NCBI GenBank assembly: GCA_025267735.1 | Contig: CM046294.1 | Location: 5,924,001 to 5,988,000 of the forward strand | Reading direction: 5' to 3' | DNA from: Mactra quadrangularis | Lineage: Eukaryota > Mollusca > Bivalvia > Venerida > Mactridae | Length of the DNA stretch: 64,000 nt | Part shown: one piece after another, positions 23,471 through 37,850 of the stretch | Position numbering within the stretch: position 1 is the first letter of the stretch | Layout: every line of letters starts with the position of its first letter | Position numbers and translations under genes: made by a program | The notes under the pieces: model-generated | The model's input: only the letters and a program-made list of their open reading frames with translations | Told to the model about the DNA's origin: nothing | Databases searched by the model: none

Positions 23471-25574
23471 GAAGTTTCCTGTCGATATATTATCAACACC
23501 TTGAAAGTTTATCGACAGCAATAAAAATTTTATCTGTTAAAAAATATTCGTCTAATTGGCATCATAAAATGTAATTGCGATGTTTTATACCTCGTTTGTC
23601 TGTAACGTAATGATCATGTTTATTACAGCCCAATTTACGTGCACTTTGTAATCAACTTCCTTCCCATGTTGTTCTAATCTTCTCTCGTATATAATTATCT
23701 CCACATTCAATAGCAACACTTTTACTAATTCTTCTAATGAGACAATAACTTTAAAAATGAATTCGTTTTTATATAATAGATAAGTTTCACAGAGAGTATA
23801 ACAGAACATGCATACATTAATTTACAATAATTGGTGTTTAATCATACAATATCTTCGTACCATTTACTTACATAGAACGATGGACTAGACAACGATGCAT
23901 CCAAATAATATTTGTCATACATGAAATAATTATTATAATAAAAACTGATTTTATGATGTACGTATAAAGCAGTTTAATCAGATAAAACTAAAGTTTTATT
24001 ACATTCTTCATAAGTTTTCTATTTAATACAGTGATCATGCAGCAACAATACCTTTTAAATAGTTAAGGAATCCTAACTACTTGTTGTTGCCAGTTTGACA
24101 TCTTTTCCCGAGTTCAATTGGACAGATGCCTAAGACTCTCGATCATTTTGACCCCAATGTTTGTTATGGTCAGTTGAAATGACTATTACTAGATAAGATT
24201 TTCCTGGCCAGTGGATAGTCAGCTGAGTCTTCTCATTAATGTTTTAATGATCTTATTGACCAAAGGTTATTTGAACTGACTACTTGCATTTTTCTCGGTT
24301 GTCCAAACAGGTCATTTTAGTAGCAAGCGCTATATCTAGTTTGTAGATTTTGGTTGCCCAAAAGAATCTAGAAGTGCTAAAAATACTCATACTTGGAGGC
24401 AGCTGGATGGGATTATTACAATCCATAGTGCAACTACCTAGAGTTATTTCATGTTTTACGAAAATATGTATCATGATAAATGTGTACATCGCCTGCTACT
24501 TAAAACAATGCACGTCAACCAGTAAATAGCTTAGCAACCAATAAATGAAATAGCTGAAAAAATACTTTGTTTTCTTGTTTATTTAATTGAGTAATCTTTC
24601 GACTAATGAAAAATGATATCACTCAATCTAATCTGTTGTGGATGCTGTGGTGACTCGTAACACATAATAAATGATACCAATAATCAAATAAAAGCTATAT
24701 CGTGTTTACTGGCAAACATTTAAGTGTTTACACTGTCGTAAAACTGACAGGTCATGGTTTCTTCGACACAGAGGAGCGTTATTTAATAGAACATTGAAGA
24801 AGTTGTGATGACACGTTAATTGAGTTATTTTCAAACAAAAATAGTAATCTTACACTAGCGTTCACAATTCTTATTCGAAACTCTAGTTTATGTTTACGTT
24901 ATTTCCAGCTGAATATGGTTTGTTTGTACCACTTGCAATCCTACTTTTCTGTGTACATAGATTTTTTAATCAACTTTTTTCCGTAAAGGTACACACAGTT
25001 TTTCAACAGGGAAACCCCCATCATCTTGATTATGTTCATTTCTAATAGATCAAGACAATGATATTGCTCTTTGACTTCATCAATAATTACTTGCACTATA
25101 AAATGCGCATTCTAAACACTTAAATCATGCACTGAACTCTGTTACCGTATTTTCTATGGTTACTGAAACGTCTTGTTTCAGACTGAATTATTAGTGTTTA
25201 ACATGAGACATCGTCTCATACAATCTGTATAGCATTTAAAAAGTAATACAATCTCGTAACTAACTTAGACATTGGCAACAAGCTCACTCAGTCAAAGCAG
25301 CTACTTGTCTGGGCAAAGTACGTCTTCGGTTAATTTACACATGTCTATTTCTCATGTTAATACCGATATATTATCGTCAACAGTAAACATTTATAAAGCA
25401 ATTATTGAATATGATTGGGACGAAAAGAATTTTCTTGTAAAGATCTTGATTTGGTAAACTAATCCCTAATAGAAATGTTTCACCAGTTCGATTTTAAATG
25501 TAATAAGACAGACCATCGCAAATAAATAGCAAAAGCGTAATTTTCACATGGAAGTAATAGTGTTAGAAGTATTG
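23471..25574. other. Single-copy spacer
   Basis: No gene supported. Small ORFs at 23585-23809, 24280-24489 and 25272-25457 have no partner or known domain. Confidence 0.45.
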
Positions 25575-26000
25575 GTCACACGGGGGCAATACCATGTGAC
25601 TATGGCAACACAAATGTTATGGTTTGAAGATGAAAAAAGTGAAAAATCAGTCTTGACTCAAAGTTTTAAAGAGCTGTAAGGCTTTCAACTATTGTCAGAT
25701 TTGTATGATACCTACGCGATGTTAAGTAGAGATCTCTAACGCCAGCTTTATACATTTTGCAAAAACACCATAGAAAACTATTTTCAGCGTAGCGTGCTAC
25801 AGTGACAATCATCGTCCTTTCTGGATAGGTTTTTCAGGGAATTAGCAAAAAGTATAAATCTCGCGTCAGAGATGTTATGCGCAGCAAATAGTATCAATTT
25901 CTCTGCGTTGTCTTGGGTAGGTATCATTGAAATCTGACAAGAATTTAATACTTACAACTCTTCTAAAACTATTTTAAAACTGAGCTAAAAAGTAGACAAT
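25575..26000. repeat. Foldback (inverted-repeat) element
   Basis: The segment about 25650-25760 returns in reverse complement at about 25870-25985: gtcagatttgtatgatacct (25695-25714) against aggtatcattgaaatctgac (25919-25938), with matching flanks on both sides. Near the centre ctggataggtttttcaggg is found. A direct copy of the left half is at 27694-27890. This looks like a non-autonomous foldback or MITE family. Confidence 0.7.
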
Positions 26001-26785
26001 GGTTTTTACACAGTCGGATCACAGGCATATAATGCCTATATAATAACGTTCATTAAGCTCTCTTCAACAGTTTGTACTTTATCAAACTTCATTTTGAATC
26101 AAGTTCTAACGGTTTAGAGTAATTATTCTCGATTTAGACTCTCCTTGGTTTAATACATTATATTTGAAATACAGTATTGGATCACAGGCATATAATGCCT
26201 TTATAACAATGTTCATTAGGCTCTCTTTAAATGTTACATGTAAAAGTATAACATACAATAAATATGTAAATCACCATTTCAAACCTTTGGAAATGTTGTA
26301 ACAACTGTATATACATACCTACTTTGTATATACTTTGTATATAATAACAATCTAAAGTTCTAAATAATATCCAGTATGCTTGATAACTCAATCCTGACAA
26401 TAGCAAGTCTTAGAAAGGATACACAACAATAAACAACTTGGAATGTTCCACGAAGATAAAGTTAGATAATATTTTATTATTGTGACCTATGCATATATAT
26501 ATTAACATACTAACATAGTAATGTAGAGATGACTGGATAAAAATATAATAGTTACACTTGCGGAGAATCAATAATAAGTTACAACGTATTAAAGATGAGC
26601 ATATATGTAGACATAAGATACTTGCCATAATAATATTTAAAAACGCTAGACTTATTACATACAAGTACGTACTTGCTTATTGATTGGAAGGCGGCCACCG
26701 GCCATTGAGAAATCTGTTCAGATCCCCTGGAAAAACCATAATTGCAAGGTGCAAAGTATATAGAAGTATTTAAAGTATTACTTAC
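26001..26785. other. Proximal intron 1 after exon D
   Basis: Holds a short direct repeat: cggatcacaggcatataatgcct at about 26018-26040 and its near copy at about 26170-26195, each followed by ttatataacaat-like bases and ttcattaggctctc-like bases. No exon recognised. Confidence 0.5.
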
Positions 26786-26964
26786 TTAACAAATGTGATA
26801 ACTCCAACTTTATGAATATCATCCTTTAATGACTCCCACACATCTTTTAACAACTTTGTTTCTAAATCAGTTAATATTGGTGGCGGATCAGCCGGGTTAA
26901 ATGTTGATCTTATTTTATCTTTCTTATTGTTTATATGATCAAATTTTGTTGCTGAGGTACCCAT
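26786..26964 (-). CDS. Globin family, first coding exon (D)
   Basis: 59 codons plus AA and donor GTAAGT, phase 2. Starts MGTSATKF with Thr6-Lys7 as in the family. Leader contains RSTFNPADPPPILTD; helix A is ETKLLKDVW, with Trp43 kept but Val in place of Met42 and Asp for Glu41; helix B DDIHKVGVITFVK. It lies in the single-copy spacer between the two duplicated blocks and has no partner in the window, making it the oldest-looking single member here together with E. No downstream globin exon was recognised in the 5.5 kb to exon C1. Confidence 0.85.
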
Positions 26965-27693
26965 TGTATCGTTAGATTATTTAAATCTAGAATAAATTTT
27001 CTATTTAAACGTTTTTACCTTCTATGTCCCTTACATAATGTTAAGAAGAAACAATGACGATGCTGAACTACCTACTCGTGAATTATGACGACAAACTAGA
27101 AAAATAACACTTGATGTATACTTAATAACACATTAACATCATATACAAAATAAACCCATGGTTATTATCAATATTTTAATATCGCAAAACTATATTTTAT
27201 AATCTATACTGTACGAGATTCTTTAAAGCACTACAATATCTTTATAAACACTAATACTTTTAACAAAATTCAATTATAATGAATTTTATTAAACTTCAAT
27301 AATATCGTTTCTTGGAATGTCATTAATTCCAGAACACACTGATTAAATTCAAGAAATTTAACACTGTTTAATTTCCTTAGAAAGTTTCCACGCTGATACA
27401 GTAATTTCCTTGCAATACTTTGGATGGATGTAAAAATTCAAAGCGACACAATCACTGTTGTCTCACCATACTTATACAGTTAGTTACAAAACAGATACTC
27501 TACAGAGAGTCTTCTACGATGTTTAAACAACCAATGACACTATATACTTTCAGATATCACCAGCAGTGACAGCGCTGTCTCCTTTTTATCGTCAGATTAA
27601 TGCTCAATTTGGTTATATTTATTTCAATTAGAACCCAAGCTTTAAATTGTTTTTGATTTTGTATTAAGTAATATAAAAAACAAATTAAGTATA
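26965..27693. other. Upstream region of exon D
   Basis: AT-rich. No convincing TATA or CCAAT arrangement like that of C1 was seen. Confidence 0.45.
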
Positions 27694-27890
27694 AACGGTG
27701 GCAATACCACGTAACTATGACATCACAAATGCTATGGGTTCAAGAAGAAAACAGTGAAAATTCAGCCTCGACCAGAAGTTTTAATAGATAGTTATACGTC
27801 CTTTATTCCTCGCCAGATTTCAATGATACCTACGCCATACTTACACTATTTGCTGGACATCACATCTCCAACGCCAGTATTATATTTGTT
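27694..27890. repeat. Second copy of the foldback-family repeat
   Basis: Direct match to 25585-25760: ggcaataccacgtaactatg against ggcaataccatgtgactatg, then gccagatttcaatgatacct and catcacatctccaacgccag. The 60-codon ORF at 27754-27936 falls in the repeat and is not considered a gene. Confidence 0.75.
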
Positions 27891-29439
27891 GCTTACACAT
27901 ATAGTTATAAGTGTCAATAACTGCCGTTACTTTTAGTTCCAATATTTTGACTTCTGTGGAAGAAGGGTGTGTCCAGGATTTTTTCGTCAAGTTTTAATAT
28001 GGAAAGTCCATTAGAAGAGCACGTCCATGACTACGCTGTATAATGGCATGGAACAATCAGGACATAAACAATTAATAAACAGACGAAGCTTTAAAAAAAT
28101 GAAAACGTAAATATGTGTTTTCTTTTTTTCTGCGAGCCGTGTTATGTTATGCCCAAAATGCTTGTCGATGTAACGAATCCACAAGAAATAAGCGACTAGC
28201 AAAATACTAGATTCATTTAATATTTATAAGCCATTTCTTAATATTTTCTGTCCAAAAATTATCCTACTTTTTATGCGATACACATTCATCATCTTGTTCA
28301 TTTTTCCTCTATAGGTTATAAAGACAAACATTACGCTAGAAACTGTTGATCCCTGGGATTTGGCCAATATTGACCCCAGGGGCATAGTTTTATTATAAAA
28401 ATCTGTTGAAATGACCTTGATGTCTTGCCCTTTGACCCAACGTAAAAAATGAAAGATCTAGGCCTTGCTGCTTTTGACAAGACAATTTTAACTTCGTATC
28501 TAGGATCTCGTAAAATGACCAGAGTACGATGAAGTGTAAGCTCAATATATCATTAAGATAGGAGGTCAAGTTTAATATGGCTATGTTTTTCCCATTTTTC
28601 TAGAATACGACGAACGATTAATGATTTGCATAACAGGTCATATGAGATTACTTCAGAACTGTGAGATCGTCTTAACTAAAGCCTATACATCATGACATTA
28701 ACAGAGAGGCTTGAAACATTGATTCAGCAGAATTTAATATTGTACATTGCGACACAGATCACAACCAACAAGAGGACAGTAAACCTCTTATATGCGATAT
28801 ATTGGTCCATTAATACATATGTGACATCGTTGTATAATATTGGCTAGAAATGAGTACTTAATAAGTCAGGAAATGTAATCACTGGCTGTTCAGAATGTAA
28901 ACAAACACTTGCTTTCCCTTGAATTCCTGCAATAGTCAAACATAGAAAATATTTATAAAGCGCAAGGTAACTACAACATTCCTTTGTCCAAAAATACCCG
29001 CACTAAAATGTGACTTGTAATTTTTATGAATCGTTTGGCACAAATCATTTTTGTACATGACCTAGTTTACAGCTTGATTCAATTTTTGAACAATGGATAT
29101 GTAGCTAACAATAAAATCACATTTGTTCCAAAAATAAAGAACAAACGGTAATAAATGTCTTGGTGAATAAACGTCGACCAACCTTTCACTCGAAAATTTT
29201 GCAAGCAAAAACACTAACACATAAACAAGGTAATAACACTGCCAACTGAAGGTACAAGGCAATAAACTCAATGACCTTACGAAAACCAAGCACCTGAAAT
29301 TAAATCAGCAAGAAATAGACGTCAGGAATGAAAACCGAGATTCTACGTTTTTCAACAGAAAATATTGCATAAAACCAAATTAAATCCTTGCCATCATTGT
29401 GCAACCAAAAAAATTATATAATATGCAAGAGATCAAAAG
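27891..29439. other. Single-copy spacer with transposon scraps
   Basis: At 28345-28460 a stretch with ccaatattgaccccaggggc resembles the segment at 15934-15953 and is probably mobile-element debris. Nothing else is supported. Confidence 0.4.
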
Positions 29440-29890
29440 TAGCAGCGTCAATCGCCAGACCCGAGGAACGCTGTGAAATCCAGCTAGTTACAACAATCGA
29501 GAGTCACCAATAGTTATTACAAACAATATATTATCATGCAAAATTTAGTAAGCGGAGAAACTGCGAGAAATCTTCTCGCTTGAGACAATTTTAAGCGGAT
29601 AGTTTACTTATGGATGTGACACTTTTACAGGAGTATCACTCCAACGATACAAAGAAGAGTCAATTACGAAGACCGAGTAACGCTATAGAAAACCCAGCTA
29701 GTTACAACAATACAAGCTATGATCATGAAAAATTAAGTAAGTAAAGAAATTGCTATCTGCTCGCTTAATTACAGCCCTTAAAATAAAGACCTCATTTTTG
29801 TATTACCTCACACAGAATTCAGTTAATATTACTTGCCTGAGAGAGAAAATAAGGTAATTTTAGCGGATATTAACCTATGGATTAGACTCT
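29440..29890. repeat. About 215-bp tandem duplication
   Basis: Two diverged direct copies: ccagctagttacaacaat at about 29482 and 29697, preceded by cgaggaacgct and cgagtaacgct, and followed by tttagcggata-like words in each copy. Confidence 0.7.
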
Positions 29891-31752
29891 TACACAGTCA
29901 CATTCAGAAACCACAAGGACAATTAAGCAAACGTTTTACCACATGGTAGCATCCTATAATAACATTAGACTAAAAGAGTACAATTGGTAAGAATCATTTC
30001 ATTCTGCACAGAATTGAACAGTTAATTAAATTATGAAGCAAGCGACAAGGTTAATTTTTATGGTACTAAAAAGTCAGCTGACAAACGAAATTCCGTATAA
30101 TAAGCAAATAAAATCACAAAATGATCAGTCGAGTAGCAACTTGATTGAATATTACACAAGTAAAATCACAAACAACTATGAGAGGTAAATTGAGTTTCTG
30201 TACTAAAAGTCATTTACAGTTCCATTCAATAAATATTTGGTTATGGGAAAGTTCTCTACGATTATTAAAACGATAAAAATATCTGTTTCTCCTGATGACA
30301 CAACAAAATACCACTGTTTCTGGTTCGAATTACACGGCTTTTACGATATTGATATTTCCTCTGCGTGTAAACTTCAATTCCCCTATTTCCAGGCTACGTT
30401 GCTAAATATAATGTATCCTGTCCTAGTATACCCAAAAATCATCTCAGAATTACAAACTAAAACTCTTATAACACTCTCTACATAAACCAACTTTCTATTT
30501 TGATCTGTTCTGCCTGATGGTGAATTGCAGACTAAAGGCTTTGACCCTCCCTTGCTAGAATTTTCCAGCCTCAAAAGACGCATGGACTGAGACCTATTAT
30601 CTTAAGTGTCAATTGTTTTGGATACAAATCATGAGAGTGACTGGCATTCAAAATGTAAAATTAATGATAAATGGTGTTGAGGGACCACTTATAAAAACAT
30701 TCAACGAAAATAAAGACTGCAACAATTTGTTTCTGTACTGGTGTACATGCCAGTTTTATTTTTACCAGTGATTCTAGAGCATATATTCAGACAGAATGAT
30801 GACAGTAGCCTAATGTCTTATGGTGATAGATTGTACCAGAGGCAATTGCCAAAGAAAGTTTCAAAACAAAACCGCAAATGATAATTTTTAAGACATAGAT
30901 CGTTCACTTTTGGAGACTTTTAAGTTCATGCACGCATAACACCAGTCTTACAATACACTTATACTTAAAAACTTTCTAGATTATGTTGCCTTCATTAAAT
31001 AATGAATAACTATCACAACAACTGTTGTGGTGTATTTAATACATAAAAAACAATAACGACAGCATGTTTATTATCAAATAATTTAGTATTGTTAGAAATT
31101 AGTCTCGTTAACATTCTACTTTGGCAAATTATGCAAATGTTTGTGCAAGCTTTGATGTACACATAACGACATGAAAATGTCATTTACAGTCTAGAAATTC
31201 AGAATGCAAAACACTGAATGAAATTTGCATCGTTAAAATTCGATTAGTGAATACTCTTAAATTTCTCAAAGTAGACATTATTTATGATGCTTAATTTTCT
31301 TTACAAAATATCATAATTGAGCAGGTGTCGTTTTGATGAGTAATTTTTTACACGAGTTCACAGTTTAGGAACGTTTTGTTTTCATGTTGTTGAATGTACT
31401 CTAAAAATATTAAGTGTGTATCTTTCTATTTGTTTGTACACACTTTTCAACTTAGTTAAATTTACGGACTGGTTAGTTCACCTAAACTTGTTTGAAATAA
31501 TCTACTGTTAACTTGTTTTTTTATCATCTCTATACTTGCACATCAAGGACATGGTTTGAACCTTTGCCCTTTATATTAAGTCACACACCGAATTTCAGGG
31601 TTTATCGCCAAGTGACCCACAACACAAAAATAAGGTAAGTAAACTTTGTTTATGCTCATTCCTCTTTCAAGACAAACGGTTGAATAACATTAAATAGCGC
31701 ATAGAATATCAACTACTTTCCTTTCCGCCAAAAATTCACTTGTTCCTGTCAT
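29891..31752. other. Right part of the single-copy spacer
   Basis: Ends where block-2 homology begins at about 31753. The 82-codon plus-strand ORF at 30237-30485 has no recognisable domain. At 31550-31640 a repeat-like stretch with frequent cac/acc words is seen, without a confirmed family. Confidence 0.4.
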
Positions 31753-33692
31753 GATTAATAGTTTACTTTAAATCATCTACAAAAAAATGAATCGAGTGAT
31801 TAATCAGGTTATGGCAAATATAGTTTGGGCAGAAGCTAATGTAGGCTTTTGGGGCAACGAACGGTAACATTTGTTTTATGCGCTAATTGAATATTTCTTA
31901 TTGGTTGTATTCTGCAGAATTCTTAAGGAAAGTGTTTATTTACCTTTTGTAGGTCACGAGACCCTGAAGATTTGTGTGATTTAAGTGACTAGCGATTGTC
32001 ATTAAATAAGAGGAAAGGGTTTGCCTTTGTTAGTTATTGGTTCGAAGCTTAAGGTCATGTCACTGTTACTAAAACATACAGAAACATTTAACCAGTAGGG
32101 GACATCTGTATTTGCCAGCAATTCTCCTTGAGTCTAGTTTAAGTTGACTATGTACCAATGCATGAACATTTACATATGGTATATAAAATCGTTTACCTTG
32201 AAATTGTAAAACTATTTAGTTTACAAGATAATGATAAAACAAAACATGTTACATGAAATCATTATGCTTGGCATTCTAGCTGCAATAACAATAAAATAAG
32301 TAAAAAAAGTCACCATTATTATTTGGCATTCAGGAAACTAGACAGCTATGATAAAATAGTTTCATTTTGATAATGAACATACTTCATATTGTTTTGCTTA
32401 CTGTAATAACAGCAAATACAATGAGGTATTGTGTAAGCATGTGCAAAAACAATAATAAAAACAATCTTAACTGATGGCAATGATATAAGATTTATTAGAT
32501 TGGATCATAGATGTTTATATTGCGTCCATTTATTACAAAAGAAGAAATGATAGTAACAGCTGTAATGTAATATAATACTCATAAAACACCTTGGAATCGT
32601 TAATATTTCCAACTATTAAAAAGATCTACATTGCTGCATGGTGTCTTAACACCTATTGTCTATTGTAAATGTAAAAGGCGTTTTACAGTACAATTATACA
32701 TTATTATACATTATAAAGTTCTACGAAACAAGTATTGACTTCAACCAAATTCTTATATTGGCATATTGTATAATTAATGCATCAGTTCCAATATCGGACT
32801 AATGACAAACAATAAATTATGTTTAAATGCTATCCGTTTGTTGAATATGTGTATATGTAATTGTTTATCACTTACAAAATCTAATCAAAGTGATGGCTAT
32901 GCAGTACACATATATGTGATTGTTTATCATGTACACATACACATCAAACCTGTGGCATTTAAGGGGTTATGAAAATACAACTTTGAGCTTGTATTTGCAA
33001 AACGGTGGCATACAATAATTCAGGTACCACATTTGACAACATAAACAGCTATGTTTATTCTATTCACGTGTTGGATAAATTGCGTAACCATCTCATTCTA
33101 GCTCACAAACACTTTTACTTGAATTTGTGTTAAAAACTTTTGCATAATGTGCCAAAATCTACAATTTGTTTATTGAATACTTTATTCATTTATATTTATG
33201 TGAAAGACTATCAATAAATAAAACGATAATGCATTTTAAAACGCATCACAAAGAACACGTGAGGAAAACCAGACTCGATAAATTATATTCCACTATTGAT
33301 GCTAAAGTTATGTTAAGATAAATGTTTAAGATATATACAAAAGTGTAATAAAATATCAATTTATAAGTTTAACAAATGTATTACTTTGTTCCAACGATAA
33401 GGGACTGAATCTCAGCGGGTATATGTATCATTTAACATCACAAAGATTGTACAATTTCAAAAACAGTTACAGTATTAGTTCAAAACACAACCATGATAAA
33501 TTTAAGTATGATAAATGATTGAAAATAAGCAATTTAGCCTGTTTTATACCTTTTGTAAATACCGTGGAAAACTCACAAACATTTTCCTTTACGACATGCT
33601 ACAGTTTCAAGTCGTCGCCACTTTCTGAAAAAAGTTGGCATTTAGAAAATGTTTGTAGGTTTTCTTGAGTGTTTGCTGGTACACGTTCTGGC

Positions 33693-34315
33693 TAACGTTC
33701 AGCTAGTTTAAACCTAAGATATAAGAATTTTCAGTTAGTTTAAATCTAAAATATAAGAACGTTCAGTTAATTATAATGTAAGATATAAGAACGTTTAGTT
33801 AGTTTGAATCTAAGATATAAGAACGTTCAGTTAGTTTAAATCTAAGATATAAGAACGTTCAGTTAGTTTTAATCTAAGATATAAGAACGTTCAGTTAGTT
33901 TAAATATAAGATATAAGAACGTTCAGTTAGTTTAAATCTAAGATATAAGAACGTTCAGTTAGTTTAAATCTAAGATATAAGAACGTTCAGTTAGTTTAAA
34001 TCTAAGATATAAGAACGTTCAGTTAGTTTAAATCTAAGATATAAGAAAGTTCAGTTAGTTTTAATCTAAGATATAAGAAAGTTCAGTTAGTTTTAATCTA
34101 AGATATAAGAAAGTTCAGTTAGTTTTAATCTAAGATATAAGAAAGTTCAGTTAGTTTTAATCTAAGATATAAGAAAGTTCAGTTAGATAAATCTAAGATA
34201 TAAGAACGTTCAGTATGTTTTAATCTAAGATATAAGAACGTTCAGTTAGTTTAAATCTAAGATATAAGAACGTTTAGTTAGTTTAAATCTAAGATATAAG
34301 AACGTTCAGAACGTT
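33693..34315. repeat. 32-bp minisatellite, block 2 array (about 19 units)
   Basis: Same unit as 1950-3016, but shorter and more uniform. A run of five neighbouring units (about 34043-34190) shares a private variant gaaagttcag with gttttaatc, a sign of recent local spread. Nearly every unit keeps the pattern GAA-two bases-TTC. Confidence 0.97.
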
Positions 34316-36599
34316 ATTTATATCACTTCATACATAAATTGTTTAATAGACAATTAGAATACCATTGGCATATATTTAAAAAAAAGATACCCATATATAT
34401 TTTACATTGTGTATAAACTGGTTTAAAATTGATGTTTTTCATCTATTCGTACTTGCATAGATGAAAATCATATACACATAAACTATATCAGTGTATTAAC
34501 GCATTAATATTCCTGCTAACGAATGCATTAAACCAACGCATTTATTCCTCATAACAACTATTCGTTTGCTTAATTGTATATTATTTCTAATGATGTTATA
34601 GGTAATGAGATTTACTTGTTATGTAATCATATAATGAAAGTTATTGAAGCCCATTTGGAATAAAGGTACAGAGTATATTTTTGCTGAATTTATTTCAACT
34701 GTCAGTAGATCTTACATTTACTGATTTAAATACTCACGACAGCACTTCATTGCTCACGATCGTTAAAAATAGACATCCGTATTGGGATTATCGAGGAAAT
34801 GTTGACTATTTTTAAATCAGCGGGGCTAGTATACGCACCGATGACAGTTGAATAAAATTTAATAATACACATGGAATACATTTACATAGTTTTGTCTCAA
34901 ATTTCTGCTTTTAAAATGATTCTAATCTAACAAATTTATCGAAACATGGAACTCTAATTTATAAATTATTTATAATCAAATATGGATGTGCAAACACTAA
35001 ATGACGCATAGATATGGATATCATTTATAATATATACAATGAAGAAAAATCTTTCATCTATTTTGTATCAATATTTATAAAGTGAAATATCAAAATATAA
35101 ATATAATTCTAAATATTATATTAACACGTATGCTATGTATTGAAGTTGGACTAATTTCATCAAAGTATAATGTCTCACCATGTTGGAGACCAGTGTTGTC
35201 AATATAAAAAACCAATTACTTCCAGAATATATTGAATTGACCTTACTTTGCTGTTTAGTAAAAAAGCAACACCTGTTGATATATTCAATGTTAAAGCCCC
35301 ATTACCATAATACCTATTTTACAAATTTCAATAATGACATCAGCAGCAAGATATCCTTTTGGCATATTAAAGTTATTCTTAATACGAAAAATATTATAAT
35401 CATTTCATAAGAGTATGTACTACCATTTGGACGTGTTGAAAAATGTTTTATAAGACATTAAAACCCATAGTTCAAATAAATAATACCTGTATGTAAATGT
35501 CTTACAAAACAATTCTGTTATAACATTTTTTAAAACTACAATGATAACTTGCTTTGTTTATGAATATATATAATTGTTTTATGTAAATTAATTAAAAGGA
35601 AAACAATCGTAGTAAAAATATTTCGTTGTTACTAACATTAAGTATTGAAAAAAAATAATTAGCTTAGCTTGGTACAATGTTTCAAGATATGCATCGTGCA
35701 TATATGAAGGATTTGCTATTTTACAATCATTATTTACACTTTATCTTAAGAAACAAATTGAGAGAAACATATGCATGCATACTGCAATATCACTAGATCA
35801 AGAATAACACTGTCTTTATTTGTAACAAAGTAGACATTTATCTCGTACAAAACGCTGATTTTTTCCAACGCATTTATGAAAAAGAATAAATGAAAGTTTC
35901 ATTGGAATAAGTCAATGCTATTTAATGCATTTCCAAGTGAAATAGATCAAAATCCAATGTAGAATTTTGTTGTCCATACTTAAAGCAATAGTTTTGATCA
36001 CATTGTGTTTAAGATGAAATCTCGTGATAAGTAACAATCTACTCCAAATAACATAAATACGTTTTAAAATTGTTTAGGGTTATATGATATTCAACATTAA
36101 CATAAAATTATAAAAGCGTGGTCTGATATAAAGGTCTATTTTTTAAGATAAAGAGAACATTGTCTATCTTAAATTTAGAAAGCAAAATGATTGAAGGCTT
36201 CACGGTTTTAAAACAGTTTTCATGTCGGGTGAAGTATATCTTCGTATTGAAGCTTTAACAGAAAAATATCTAAGAAGTTTGATAGAAACCAGGATTGAGC
36301 TAACATTATAACACAAACGTAAAATTTATCTGAGCTCAATAACAGATCTATAGAAATCTTGATTGTGGCACTAAAATATAATTCTACAGAATGTTGAGTA
36401 CCTTTTGGATACAATTTCATAGTTATGTTTATTATCCCTTTGATTTTGAACTGCAAAACTTACGAAATTGACTTAAGATATTTTTTTCGTAAGAAATTTT
36501 GTGAAAAGGTGCTAAGGTTAATTCTTTAACAAATATATAACAACAAAGGCGTGCATTGATTGGTTCTATGTAAAAGTTTGAACATTTGAACAAATACTT
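34316..36599. other. Non-genic sequence, block 2
   Basis: Counterpart of 3195-5282 and 5697-5905. ORFs at 35180-35410 and 36220-36456 are not kept open in block 1 and are treated as chance. Confidence 0.55.
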
Positions 36600-37850
36600 G
36601 ATTGATAAAATGAAAGAGTCTTTTAGAACTGTTTGAAAAAAGATGAGTTATCAAGATCACTTAAGTTATGTAATTCATTTAACAGCACAATTAGGTTGTG
36701 ATTATAATGGTTATAATTTTAACTAAAACACAACATTTCCATTAACGAGAGTGCATTCTTTGTATTTAAGAAACTAATTCGGTGTTTATACATTCTTTAT
36801 GGTTGAGCTTTTATAATGCTTTTAATTCTCCCATTTATGATTTAATAATTCATTCATTCTAACCAAGATATACAGTGCATTTCAATTATTTATACAGTAT
36901 TCTTTTGAAGTTGATATTTTCGGTCAATAAATTTCATTGAAAACAAAAAACACAATGCATGTAAAATGAACGGGTGTGTTTCTCTCACAGCAGTTTATAT
37001 TTGAATAGCAATATAAGGTCAGGTAAGTGTAAGGAACGTCATTAATATTTTATAAAATGATGGTATCCTATATCTTCGTATCAATAACAATAGGCCAGAA
37101 ATTGAAAGTTTTGTTTTATCTGTGTGGTGCAATCACTCAGATGACGACATGGTGCATTAAACAAGGCATTGTGTCACCTTAAGTGTTTGTTTGCATAACA
37201 ACAGAAGGTCGAGTAAGCATGACGTTAACATTTATATCCGATAAAAACAAATTAAAAGGCTCTTTCACTGATCAGAAATAAATGTAACAAGGATGACCGT
37301 GTTGACAACATTTCCATTATTTAGATTACATACTTTGTGTATAACAGAGTCAATCAATGTTTATACTTGCTCTATGTTTAAACTTTAATACTGTTTTTAA
37401 TCTTCCAGCTTAAGCATAATTTATTCTAAGCAATGAAGATATACAGTGCATTTTAATTATGCACACAGTATTCTTTTGATGTTGATATTTCCGGTCAATA
37501 CATTTCTTTTAACATAAAAAACAAAATGAAAGTAAAATGAACATGTTTGATTCTCTTAGAGCAGTTTTATTTGACTAGCAATATAAGGTTAGATAGGTGT
37601 AAAGAACGTCATTGATATTCTATAACAACGATGGTATCCTATATCTTCGTATCAATAACGATAGGCTAGAAATTGACATAATTGTTTTATCTATGTAGTG
37701 CAATCATTCAGATGACGACATGACGCATTTAACAAGGCGTTTTGTCACCCTTAGTGTTTGTTTGGATAACAACAAACGGTCGAGTAAGCATGAAGGTAAC
37801 ATTGATATTCGATATAAACAAACTGAAGTGCTATTTTACTGTTTGAAAAA
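36600..37850. repeat. About 571-bp tandem duplication, block 2 copy
   Basis: Counterpart of 5910-7160, with gatggtatcctatatcttc at 37059 and 37630, the same offset as in block 1. Confidence 0.9.

Noticed and set aside
23585..23809. Minus-strand ORF with LEQHGKEV, resembling the distal-His part of a globin exon 2 for exon D
   Set aside because: The preceding 30 residues lack the CD1 Phe region and the Leu-Phe start expected after helix B, the frame ends 25 codons after the His, and no acceptor or donor fits.
30237..30485. 82-codon plus-strand ORF
   Set aside because: Single copy, no recognisable domain, length within what AT-rich DNA gives by chance over 64 kb.
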